A stretch of DNA of 22,226 nt from an uncultured Pirellula sp. (lineage in GTDB: Bacteria > Planctomycetota > Planctomycetia > Pirellulales > Pirellulaceae): NCBI GenBank assembly GCA_903837255.1, contig CAILTZ010000776.1, positions 1 to 22,226 of the forward strand. Reading direction: 5' to 3'. The notes beneath the pieces were generated by a model. It saw only the letters and a list, made by a program, of their open reading frames with translations. It did no database searches and had not been told where the DNA came from. Below, in pieces: positions 8,153 to 14,610 of this stretch. Each line of letters begins with the position of its first letter. Positions within the stretch are counted from its first letter, which is position 1. The translations under genes were made by a program, and so were the position numbers.

Positions 8153-8637
8153 GCCTTGATCTTTTTCGGGCCGTAGAGCTCGATGACTCGGTCACGGTCG
8201 TTGATCTCACGCTCGCGTGCCAAACAGGCCAGGTTCCAAGCGTGTTTCTTGCCGTAACGGTTCCAAGCAAAGCTGACCTTGCGACGCTTACCCTTGGAAT
8301 CGATCCACGAAGCGCAGAACGCGTACGACTCGGCATTCTTCCAACGCCGATCGACGTTCTTTACCAAATGCACGCCGACCTTGCCGGTCGTGTTGCGATG
8401 CGTTCTACGGCCTTTGGCGGTCTGGATTTCCGGAGCGGCTTTGACCAGCTTGCTGTAGCAGGCCTTGGCCGCGTGCAGCGCCTTGGTCTTGCCCCCGTAC
8501 TGGCGGTCATTGAAGAAATGCTGCTGACGTTTTCCCTGGCGCGTCAGGCGAACCATCCAGCCTCGTGTGCTGAGTCCCTCGTAGTCGATCCGCGTGATCC
8601 CTTTGTGCTTCGTTTCTTTGCGCGTGGTTCCAGGCAT
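8149..8637 (-). CDS. AP2-domain (AP2/ERF-like) protein with two repeats
   Basis: This is a small, strongly basic 162-residue protein. Residues about 12-62 (KGITRIDYEG, then GWMVRL, then FNDRQYGGKTKALHAAKACY) and about 86-140 (GKVGVH, then FCASWIDSKGKRRKVSF, then YGKKHAWNLACLARE) resemble two AP2 units. Each has three short strands carrying the aromatic/basic positions, then a helix with alternating Ala. AP2 is best known in plant transcription factors and also occurs in bacterial homing-endonuclease-like and phage proteins; DNA binding is therefore inferred. An in-frame TTG at 8700 would add 21 residues, but these read KNLIFILHIAHQYN and lie outside the domain, so the ATG at 8637 was chosen. 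No strong ribosome-binding site is seen. The gene is downstream of pabB on the same strand, 147 bases away. Confidence 0.7.
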   Translation of the reverse strand: MPGTTRKETKHKGITRIDYEGLSTRGWMVRLTRQGKRQQHFFNDRQYGGKTKALHAAKACYSKLVKAAPEIQTAKGRRTHRNTTGKVGVHLVKNVDRRWKNAESYAFCASWIDSKGKRRKVSFAWNRYGKKHAWNLACLAREREINDRDRVIELYGPKKIKA

Positions 8638-8784
8638 GTTGTACTGATGTGCAATGTGCAGAATGAAGATTAGATTCTTGACGAGAGGAGGAGAAGGCAA
8701 AAGGATAATCGGCCAGTCACCCCCGGTCTACTAGGGAAATCTCACAGGCCGCAAGAGATCTGAAAATCCCCCATTGCGAGGGTA

Positions 8785-10248
8785 TTAAGGCGACTGGAGG
8801 GAATCGCGGATCGCAGCCACAATTCCTGCGGCCTTGGTCCAAGTTTCCTCTTCTTCCTGCTCGGGCACACTGTCGGCCACGATCCCACCACCGACTTGGA
8901 ATTGCCACCAGCCTCGCGAGCAGGTTAAGGTTCGAATCAGGATGTTCCAATCCATGTCTCCGCTGGTGGAGATGTATCCCAAGCTACCGCAGTAGGGGCC
9001 TCGGACCGTGGGCTCTAGCTCCGCGATGATCTCCATGGCTCGGATTTTGGGAGCACCGGTGATACTCCCCCCTGGAAAGATCGCAGCTATCAGCTGGCTG
9101 ATGCCTACGCTGTCCCTGAGCCGTCCTCGGATCGAGCTGACCATGTGCAAGAGGAACGGAAAGGTCTCGATCTCGCAGAGTCGATCCACCGTCAGCGAAT
9201 CGATCTCACAGATTCTTGAAAGATCATTTCTCAGTAGATCGACAATCATGATGTTTTCCGAGCGATCTTTTTCAGAGAGCCTGAGCTCTTCTTTCAGTTG
9301 GGCATCTCGGTCAGGATCACCGCTTCGTTTTCGTGTCCCTTTGATCGGCCTGGTTTCGATCCAGCGGTCCCGAACTTGAATGAATCGCTCCGGGGAGGCA
9401 CTGACAATTTGAGAGTCACCCAGGTCTAGATAGCCTGCAAAAGGTGCCGCGTTGACTTGCCGGAGCCTGAGCACCAGTTCGCTCGCAGGACAACGCTCGG
9501 GGCACAAAAGCCTCTGCGAAAGATTTACTTGGAAGACATCTCCGGCCAAGATGTACTGACGTGTTCTCTCGACGGCTTGCCGATATTCGGGGCTATCAAA
9601 ATTCCCGAGCCATCCTCCACCGAGCCGAGTTTCATACTGCGGGGCCTTTAGGCCATGAGCCATCGCATGAACGCTCGTCCGCCTGGGCTCTGGCAATTGA
9701 CCAACCGAATCTCGCTCCAATTGGCCGAGAAAGAATTCCAACCTCCGCTGGGCTCGCTCAGAGCGCTCATTGTGGTCGATTTCCAAATCGCTCAGCGAGC
9801 CAAAGCCTTGGGAAAACACCCAGCCGCGATCCTCGCTAGGGGTATCGCCGTGCTCCCAAGCGAACACCACATCGTAGAGTCCCAACCAGCACAGGGGCAA
9901 TACGAACTCGTCGTGCTGAGCTTGCGGGATCTTTTCGAAGCATCGGCCGAACTCATAAGCGAGCATCCCAGCCACTCCACCTTGGAATGGGACATTCGAT
10001 CTGGCGAAAGTTCTATGATGGGTCAACCAGCGTTCGATCGAGGTCAGGGGATCCGCGATGGGTTCATCGATCGCCAAGAAATCGACCGGATCGGCAGCTA
10101 AAAAACTAAAGCGACTTCGAGGATCCTTGCGCAGGGCACTGTCGAGCCATAGACAGCCTGGCAACTTCGAAAGCTTAGAAAAAACTACCTCCGGAGTCAG
10201 CTCCGGAGGTAGTTCTCTTTGGATCGGTTCAAACACTCTCAAGGCCAC
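8785..10248 (-). CDS. pabB: Aminodeoxychorismate synthase component I (PabB)
   Basis: This 487-residue enzyme of the chorismate-binding family converts chorismate, with ammonia from a PabA-type glutaminase, to aminodeoxychorismate for folate synthesis. Signatures run in order: GDVFQVNLSQRL (236-247), PIKGTRKR (301-308), ENIMIVDLLRNDLSR (331-345), FPGGSITGAPKIRAM (391-405) and GSLGYIS (421-427). PIKGT with Lys303 is diagnostic of PabB, whereas TrpE has PIAGT. No PabA domain is fused and no pabA lies in the window. The start is a GTG at 10248 with no clear Shine-Dalgarno, 21 bases after the stop of the upstream lipoprotein gene; no other Met occurs before residue 95. A terminator-like hairpin is embedded in codons 12-24, which may couple expression to transcript termination or attenuation. 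Confidence 0.92.
   Translation of the reverse strand: MALRVFEPIQRELPPELTPEVVFSKLSKLPGCLWLDSALRKDPRSRFSFLAADPVDFLAIDEPIADPLTSIERWLTHHRTFARSNVPFQGGVAGMLAYEFGRCFEKIPQAQHDEFVLPLCWLGLYDVVFAWEHGDTPSEDRGWVFSQGFGSLSDLEIDHNERSERAQRRLEFFLGQLERDSVGQLPEPRRTSVHAMAHGLKAPQYETRLGGGWLGNFDSPEYRQAVERTRQYILAGDVFQVNLSQRLLCPERCPASELVLRLRQVNAAPFAGYLDLGDSQIVSASPERFIQVRDRWIETRPIKGTRKRSGDPDRDAQLKEELRLSEKDRSENIMIVDLLRNDLSRICEIDSLTVDRLCEIETFPFLLHMVSSIRGRLRDSVGISQLIAAIFPGGSITGAPKIRAMEIIAELEPTVRGPYCGSLGYISTSGDMDWNILIRTLTCSRGWWQFQVGGGIVADSVPEQEEEETWTKAAGIVAAIRDSLQSP
10179..10214 (-). terminator. Intrinsic-terminator-like hairpin inside the start of pabB
   Basis: Read on the minus strand, AACTACCTCCGGAG (10214-10201) and its exact complement CTCCGGAGGTAGTT (10196-10183) form a perfect 14-bp stem with a 4-base loop. 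TTTT follows (10182-10179), making a run of six T with the stem end, then CT. This has the form of a rho-independent terminator. It lies 55 bases after the stop of the His-rich lipoprotein gene but within pabB codons 12-24, so it may end the upstream transcript or attenuate pabB. Activity is unproven. Confidence 0.55.
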
Positions 10249-10269
10249 CCGATTCTGACTTCAGGGGTC

Positions 10270-10818
10270 TTAGTGGCTATGGTGATGGTCGACCAGCAGC
10301 AGCTTTTCTTCCTTGCCATCGATCTTGGCAACCAAACGGGCTTGGACCCCCTTGACGTCTTCGCCGCTGGCTCCCACGAGGGTCAGGAGCTCTTGGTCTT
10401 TGATTTGGAAGATCGATCCGGCGATCTTTGCCGACTCGAGCGGCTCGAGCTTGAATTTCTTCTCTTGGCCGTTGGAAGTCACGACGACTTCGACCGACTC
10501 GATCTTGTTGCCACCGCTGACGAGCTCTTCGAAGTAGACCGTCACGGTCTGCTTGTCCTCGTCGTGGGCCCATTCGAAGTGCGTGGTGGGACTCGACTCG
10601 AAGTGAGCGATGTGTCCGCCGTTGGGCCCATGCTCGGGATGCTCGTGACCTGCATGATCGTCCTTCGCTGCGGTTTTGGGGTTCCCATGGTCATGATCGT
10701 GGTCATGGTCGTGAGCAGTCGAACCCGCTTTGGATCCACCCGCCTTGGGAGCGTCGCAGCCAACCCATACCGGGATGCTTGTCATCAGGGTCAATACGAT
10801 CCAATTCGAGATTTTCAT
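10270..10818 (-). CDS. His-rich putative metal-binding lipoprotein
   Basis: This 182-residue protein starts MKISNWIVLTLMTSIPVWVG followed by Cys21: a Lys, a hydrophobic stretch and a Cys in a lipobox-like position (V-W-V-G-C, atypical because -3 is Trp). Next is a low-complexity linker with HDHDHDHDHG (36-45) and HAGHEHPEHGPNGGHIAHF (55-73). A compact domain of about 100 residues follows, predicted mainly as beta strands (TVTVYFEELV, KIESVEVVVTSNGQ), and the end is DHHHSH. The His/Asp clusters suggest binding of Zn, Cu or Ni in the periplasm. The GPNGGHI-plus-beta-domain layout recurs in planctomycete proteins of unknown function. The frame is open to 10893, but the ATG at 10818 begins the signal peptide and was preferred. 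pabB follows 21 bases downstream. Confidence 0.75.
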   Translation of the reverse strand: MKISNWIVLTLMTSIPVWVGCDAPKAGGSKAGSTAHDHDHDHDHGNPKTAAKDDHAGHEHPEHGPNGGHIAHFESSPTTHFEWAHDEDKQTVTVYFEELVSGGNKIESVEVVVTSNGQEKKFKLEPLESAKIAGSIFQIKDQELLTLVGASGEDVKGVQARLVAKIDGKEEKLLLVDHHHSH

Positions 10819-10914
10819 GGCAGATACTTCTTCCCTCGGGTGGCGATAAAACCAAAACGCTAGCGAAAACGACGCTGGCTGTATTCTACGCAATCCATCG
10901 GTTTTGGTTCGAAC

Positions 10915-12108
10915 CTAAGGCTTTTTCGGGAGCAATTCCCGTTGGCAATTTGGGTCGCTAGCAACCGGCTGGCCGACCGCATCGACCGGATGATGAAACA
11001 GATACTTCCAAACGTTCACGTGCAAATAATTCCCCTCTGAATCCCGGACGGCTGCTCTGCCTGGGGTCACGCAGCTATGGGCACGCTTGTCGTCCCCTCC
11101 GACATCTGCGTCGGTCACGAGCCGCCGAGTGTTGCCGTAAGGTGCACTTTGGGTGTGGCTCGATCTCTCGACGTTTACGATCGGACCATAGGCTTGCAAG
11201 CCGAGCAATTCCCAACTTCGGCAATAGTGATCCCCGGACCAACCGGTATCGAGCACATGGGAGAACCCAAAAAATCGCTCTTTGGGGGTGGCCGAATCGA
11301 GCCCCTGCCACAGTTCGTACTGGTCCCTCGGGCCGCAGAACATCACGACCCGATCGACCCGTTGGTGCAGAGCAAAGCGGGCCGAAGTGGTCGCTCCATG
11401 GGAAGCCCCCGAGACGATGACTCGGTCCCAATAAACCTCGCAGTCATCCTCGCAGTCAACCTCGCAGCCAATCTCGCGATCGGTCCTGCCGCCCTTGTGC
11501 AAAAACTGTCCCCACCCTCCCTCGGGGTCTTGGCCATCGAGCCACATGAGGAACTGCCGGACCCGTTCCTGCATACCGTCGGGTTTCTCGATAGCCACCA
11601 ATTCGCTGAAGTCCTCTCCTATGGCCGCTTCGAGACGGATCTTGCCCAGCGCATAGCGATCCGGAGGCGGGGGCTCCTTGCCAAAGCGATTGAACCAACC
11701 GTTGGCGTAGTGGACTCGCAGGACATGGAAACCTTCGTCGGCCAGAAAATGAAACAGCTCCGGACTGTGCCCCATGAACCAAACCACCAGCTTTCCCTTT
11801 GCGGGCCTGTCCGGTCGGCGACAGGCATGCCCGACGTCGGCGGGCTTGCCATCTTTTTCTAACAGGAAATCGATCTGAGGATAAGCTTTCACGCGGGGGT
11901 CGATGGCGCTGGCCCGGGCCGTAAACTCTCGATACGTTTTCTGCTCCGCAGCTTGGCCAAAGCACTGGCTATCGTGTGTCCAGAGGCACAAGAGCCAGCT
12001 GACGAGAGCCCATGCGATCGAAAGCCAGCCGATCGAGAGCCTCTGGCGGGCTGGACGAAGCGTTGCCAATCGTGGATAGTTCCAAGATCCGAGGAGTAGA
12101 TTCTGCAT
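10915..12108 (-). CDS. Secreted alpha/beta hydrolase-like protein
   Basis: This 397-residue protein has an N-terminal hydrophobic segment (about 27-43, GWLSIAWALVSWLLCLW) after a basic start, consistent with export or membrane anchoring. The rest has alpha/beta-hydrolase features: strand KLVVWFMGHSPELFHF (106-121) with an oxyanion-type turn, strand GFHVLRVHY (126-134), the nucleophile elbow VIVSGASHGATTSARF with Ser236 in G-x-S-x-G (230-245), and a late His363 in NYLHVNVW that may complete the triad. An acidic/Cys insert GCEVDCEDDCEV (214-225), encoded by a 12-bp tandem repeat, lies just before the nucleophile strand. The frame extends to 12288, but the ATG at 12108 starts the signal-like segment and leaves an 85-base divergent gap to the deacetylase gene. 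The substrate is unknown. Confidence 0.75.
   Translation of the reverse strand: MQNLLLGSWNYPRLATLRPARQRLSIGWLSIAWALVSWLLCLWTHDSQCFGQAAEQKTYREFTARASAIDPRVKAYPQIDFLLEKDGKPADVGHACRRPDRPAKGKLVVWFMGHSPELFHFLADEGFHVLRVHYANGWFNRFGKEPPPPDRYALGKIRLEAAIGEDFSELVAIEKPDGMQERVRQFLMWLDGQDPEGGWGQFLHKGGRTDREIGCEVDCEDDCEVYWDRVIVSGASHGATTSARFALHQRVDRVVMFCGPRDQYELWQGLDSATPKERFFGFSHVLDTGWSGDHYCRSWELLGLQAYGPIVNVERSSHTQSAPYGNTRRLVTDADVGGDDKRAHSCVTPGRAAVRDSEGNYLHVNVWKYLFHHPVDAVGQPVASDPNCQRELLPKKP
11436..11483. repeat. 12-bp tandem repeat within the hydrolase gene
   Basis: Three near-identical plus-strand units, CCTCGCAGTCAT (11436-11447), CCTCGCAGTCAA (11448-11459) and CCTCGCAGCCAA (11460-11471), are followed by one degraded unit. 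The period is a multiple of three, so on the coding strand they give in-frame four-residue units of the form D/G-C-E-V/D. Copy number could vary without breaking the gene. Confidence 0.75.
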
Positions 12109-12193
12109 GGTCGATGTTTTGGTCGTTTGGATTGGACAGTTATTGGGTTGACAATAGTCCGAACAGTTTGCGAGTATAACCGGGGAGAGGCCC
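12109..12193. promoter_or_regulatory. Divergent intergenic region, probable promoters
   Basis: These 85 bases separate the hydrolase gene (leftward) from the deacetylase gene (rightward) and must hold promoters for one or both. Forward elements TTGACA (12148-12153) and TATAAC (12175-12180) are each near consensus but 21 bases apart, too far for a standard promoter. On the minus strand TATACT (12178-12173) has no clear -35. GGGGAG (12182-12187) gives the deacetylase gene a plausible ribosome-binding site. Confidence 0.3.
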
Positions 12194-13102
12194 TTGAAAA
12201 TATACTTCACCGATCGATTCGTTTTGCCGCTTCCCGAGGGCCATCGCTTTCCGATGAGCAAATACCGACTTTTGCGGGATCGGCTCATTGCAAGTCCGAT
12301 TCACAACGGGGATGTTTTCTTGGAGCCCCCGGCGGCCAGCGACTATCAGTTGAAGCTTGCGCACGCGCCTGAGTATGTCGATCGTGTGGTACGAGGTGAG
12401 CTTACCGACAAGGAGCTCAAGCGGATTGGGTTTCCTTGGTCTTTGGAGATGGTGGAGCGATCCCGCCGCAGTTCGGGGGCGACCCTCGCTGCGGCTCGGG
12501 CGGCGATCGGCGAGGGGATCGCGGTGAACCTTGCCGGCGGCACCCATCATGCCATGCGAGCTGCCGGGGAAGGCTACTGCGTATTCAACGATGCAGCCGT
12601 GACGATCCGAACGCTACTGGACGAGAAGCTCATCGAGCGGGCTTGTGTGATCGACTGCGACGTTCATCAAGGGAACGGGACGGCCGAGATTCTCGGCCAG
12701 GACTCGAATGTCTTCACGTTCTCGATCCACTGCGCTAAAAACTTTCCATCGAGAAAACATCCCAGCCATCTGGATGTCGATCTGGACGAGGGGGCTGGCG
12801 ATATCGGCTACTTGTCGAGTCTCGAACAAGGCTTGGCCGAGGTGATGGCCTCCGGTCCTTACGATCTAGCGATTTATCTTGCCGGGGCGGACCCTTATGT
12901 AGGCGATCGGCTCGGACGCCTTGCGCTGAGCAAGCAGGGTTTGCGGATGCGCGACCGCTTGGTGCTCGATGTGCTTACCGAGCGTGGGATCCCGATCGCT
13001 GTTGCGATGGCCGGAGGCTATGCGCCTGACGTCAACGACATTGTCGACATCCATGCCATGACGGTCCTCGAGTGTGCCCGAGTCGCATCGCTGTTCTGTT
13101 GA
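12194..13102 (+). CDS. Histone deacetylase family protein
   Basis: This 302-residue protein belongs to the Zn-dependent deacetylase (class II HDAC / acetoin-utilisation-like) family, which removes acetyl groups from lysine or small amines; the substrate here is unknown. Motifs are GHRFPMSKYRLL (16-27), GGTHHAM with the catalytic pair His118-His119, GYCVFNDAAV (127-136), the zinc ligands Asp156 and His158 in IDCDVHQGNGTA, Asp233 in GADPYVGDRLGRL, and AGGYAPD (273-279) with Tyr276. The start is TTG at 12194 with GGGGAG six bases upstream. The next Met (residue 21) would remove the conserved GHRFP segment. The last 12 codons (VLECARVASLFC) lie in a 38-bp direct repeat whose second copy is 1.4 kb downstream, so the gene end appears to have been rebuilt by an insertion. 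Confidence 0.9.
   Translation: MKIYFTDRFVLPLPEGHRFPMSKYRLLRDRLIASPIHNGDVFLEPPAASDYQLKLAHAPEYVDRVVRGELTDKELKRIGFPWSLEMVERSRRSSGATLAAARAAIGEGIAVNLAGGTHHAMRAAGEGYCVFNDAAVTIRTLLDEKLIERACVIDCDVHQGNGTAEILGQDSNVFTFSIHCAKNFPSRKHPSHLDVDLDEGAGDIGYLSSLEQGLAEVMASGPYDLAIYLAGADPYVGDRLGRLALSKQGLRMRDRLVLDVLTERGIPIAVAMAGGYAPDVNDIVDIHAMTVLECARVASLFC
13063..13100 (+). repeat. 38-bp direct repeat, left copy (att-like)
   Basis: The sequence starts GGTCCTCGAGTGTGCCCG and ends GTCGCATCGCTGTTCTGTT, with A at the one position (13081) that differs from the copy at 14462-14499. It codes for the last residues of the deacetylase (VLECARVASLFC), and its final T is the first base of the TGA stop. Confidence 0.9.
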
Positions 13103-13519
13103 TATCGCACCTTGCCAGCAAGCGAGTGATCTCGCACTGGAAGTACATCGCAACATCGAACCACGTTATCGCAACGCTCATCATCGAAAAAAACAGCTTT
13201 TTGCACGAAAAAGCACCAGCCATTATTTTTCGGAAAAAGCTACCGAGTGACCAAAGGTGTCCGAGCTAACACGAGACTATCCAAATGGCCTGCGTTGATT
13301 TTCGCCCGTTTGTGGGCCAAAACCCCGTGGCAAATGTACAAAACCCTCTGGATTTACTGCAGTTGCGATGCATTCCTTTCGCTGTAGTGGTTGATGAACT
13401 TACGCCCGACGTCAAGATCCCAATTCAATGGAGTCTAGCCAACGGCTATCATCGCAGACAGTGTAGGTCTCGGAACAGTTCGTGATTCCCGACATACCAT
13501 CAACTAGGAGTAAAAGTCC
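13103..13519. other. 417-base A/T-richer gap before dinD
   Basis: No convincing gene is present; a 66-codon plus-strand frame (13285-13485) has no family resemblance or ribosome-binding site. Close to the deacetylase stop are two small palindromes, CTTGCCAGCAAG (13111-13122) and GCGAG-TGAT-CTCGC (13122-13135). The pentamer TCGCA occurs at 13083, 13105, 13132, 13148 and 13169 on the plus strand. A 7-bp hairpin GCTTTTT/AAAAAGC lies near 13195-13213. A LexA site could not be recognised: neither CTGT-N8-ACAG nor GAAC-N4-GTTC is present. The dinD ribosome-binding site is AGGAG at 13506-13510. Confidence 0.5.
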
Positions 13520-14386
13520 ATGAAGAAGGAATTGATTCAGCAAATGCAGAGCCAATTTGACGCTTTGGCCCAACAGGTTCCAGGCGAGGACAATGTCGAA
13601 TTCTGGTTTGCAAGAGACCTGCTGTCCCCCTTGGGTTACGCGCGTTGGGAGAATTTTTTAACGGCTATCCAGCGTGCCATCGAATCGTGCGAAACCTCGG
13701 GAATTGCCGTCGATGATCATTTTCGTGGCGTCACGAAAATGATCCTTCTAGGCAAAGGAGCTCAACGGGAAGTCGATGATTTCATGCTAACCCGGTACGC
13801 CTGCTATTTGATCGCACAGAACGGAGACCCCCGCAAGGAACCGATTGCCTTTGCTCAAAGCTATTTTGCGGTACAAACGCGGAAGCACGAGCTGATCGAG
13901 GAAAGAATGCGGCTGATTGGTCGACTTGATGCGCGTGATCGACTCCGAACCTCCGAGAAAACTCTGTCGGACAACATCTTTCAACGAGGAGTCGATGATG
14001 CGGGCTTCGGGCGAATTCGCTCAAAAGGAGACGCGGCACTCTTTGGGGGCAGCACGACTCAAGCAATGAAGGACAAATACGGGATTACACAAACACGTCC
14101 TCTCGCTGACTTTCTACCAACACTCACGGTTGCGGCCAAGAATCTCGCAACCGAGATGACCAATCATAACGTTCAGCAGTCCGATCTTCGGGGTGAAAAT
14201 GCGATTGCCAAAGAGCACATTCAAAACAATACAAGCGTTCGACAGATGCTCGGCCAGCGTGGAATCAAGCCTGAAGAACTACCACCAGAAGAAGATATTA
14301 AAAAGCTCGAACGCCGGGTGAAGTCCGAAGAGAAAAAGTTGGAACAGAAATCTGGTCGGTTACCCAAGGAAGACGGCGATCGATGA
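13520..14386 (+). CDS. dinD: DNA-damage-inducible protein D-like (DinD)
   Basis: This 288-residue protein matches the DinD family in length (E. coli DinD is 274) and order. The N-terminal KELIQQMQSQFDAL is followed by a BRO-N-like core with EFWFARDLLSPLGYARWENF (27-46), then FRGVTKMILLGKGAQREVDDFMLTRYACYLIAQNGDPRK and IAFAQSYFAVQTRKHELIEER. The second half contains GDAALFGGSTTQAMKDKYGI and a DFLPTLTVAAKNLATEMTNHN block. The C-terminal 40 residues are charged and helical. In E. coli, DinD is SOS-induced and inhibits RecA filaments; that role is established there, not here. AGGAG lies nine bases before the ATG. The gene is visibly richer in A/T than its neighbours and is enclosed by the 38-bp repeats, suggesting transfer. 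No restriction, toxin or integrase partner is adjacent. Confidence 0.85.
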   Translation: MKKELIQQMQSQFDALAQQVPGEDNVEFWFARDLLSPLGYARWENFLTAIQRAIESCETSGIAVDDHFRGVTKMILLGKGAQREVDDFMLTRYACYLIAQNGDPRKEPIAFAQSYFAVQTRKHELIEERMRLIGRLDARDRLRTSEKTLSDNIFQRGVDDAGFGRIRSKGDAALFGGSTTQAMKDKYGITQTRPLADFLPTLTVAAKNLATEMTNHNVQQSDLRGENAIAKEHIQNNTSVRQMLGQRGIKPEELPPEEDIKKLERRVKSEEKKLEQKSGRLPKEDGDR

Positions 14387-14461
14387 AATAAAACTTTGAA
14401 TACAGAATACAACCTCGGCTACGACAACTCAAGGATATGGTTTGCGGTTGTGTGACCGTTT

Positions 14462-14499
14462 GGTCCTCGAGTGTGCCCGTGTCGCATCGCTGTTCTGTT
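14462..14499 (+). repeat. 38-bp direct repeat, right copy (att-like)
   Basis: Identical to 13063-13100 except T for A at 14480. In the matching frame it reads VLECARVASLFC and then TAG, so it looks like the displaced original end of the deacetylase gene, or another gene end of the same origin. Bases on both sides differ from those around the left copy. Confidence 0.9.
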
Positions 14500-14549
14500 A
14501 GCGAACTATCTGGCAATCGTTTTGTCTCACCCCAGAAGAAAAAGCAGGT

Positions 14550-14610
14550 AACCACAGAGGCACAGAGGCACAGAGTCAAATGCTCAGGTTCTCTCTGTGC
14601 CTCTGTGGTT
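14550..14610. repeat. REP-like inverted repeat (CACAGAGGCACAGAG type)
   Basis: AACCACAGAGGCACAGAG (14550-14567) is the exact complement of CTCTGTGCCTCTGTGGTT (14593-14610), an 18-bp stem with a 25-base loop. The left arm contains an internal duplication (GAGGCACA twice), so an alternative, tighter pairing is possible. Repeats of this wording are scattered through intergenic DNA of many bacteria, including planctomycetes, to my knowledge. It is in extragenic DNA 50 bases to the right of the 38-bp repeat and could act as a bidirectional stem-loop. Confidence 0.75.

Larger units (their letters stand above)
13063..14499. mobile_element. Possible small inserted element carrying dinD, bounded by 38-bp direct repeats
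   Basis: Two copies of a 38-bp sequence, 37 of 38 identical, enclose about 1.36 kb. The left copy is the 3' end of the deacetylase gene. The right copy could encode the same 12 residues followed by TAG, and the single mismatch is synonymous (CGA/CGT, Arg). This is what a site-specific insertion into a gene end looks like when the element restores the end of its target. Only a dinD-like gene lies inside; there is no integrase or transposase and no terminal inverted repeats. A degenerate integrative element, a satellite mobilised in trans, or a duplication by other recombination remain possible. Confidence 0.4.

Noticed and set aside
8638..8700. TTG start for the AP2 protein at 8700
   Set aside because: It adds 21 residues outside the AP2 region; the ATG at 8637 directly precedes the basic, conserved-looking start.
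8785..10248. TrpE (anthranilate synthase I) instead of PabB
   Set aside because: PIKGT rather than PIAGT at 301-305 points to PabB, and no trp genes are adjacent.
11077..11862. Plus-strand frame of 261 codons opposite the hydrolase gene
   Set aside because: The minus strand has the signal segment and the G-x-S-x-G elbow; the plus frame has no recognisable family.
12148..12180. Standard promoter for the deacetylase gene (TTGACA with TATAAC)
   Set aside because: The boxes are 21 bases apart, outside the normal 16-19, and a start there would leave almost no leader. Kept only as a low-confidence regulatory region.
13285..13485. 66-codon frame in the gap before dinD
   Set aside because: No ribosome-binding site, no recognisable family, and composition like non-coding DNA.
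13430..13519. LexA/SOS box upstream of dinD
   Set aside because: GGAACAGTTC near 13470 has only one base between GAAC and GTTC rather than four, and no CTGT-N8-ACAG was found.
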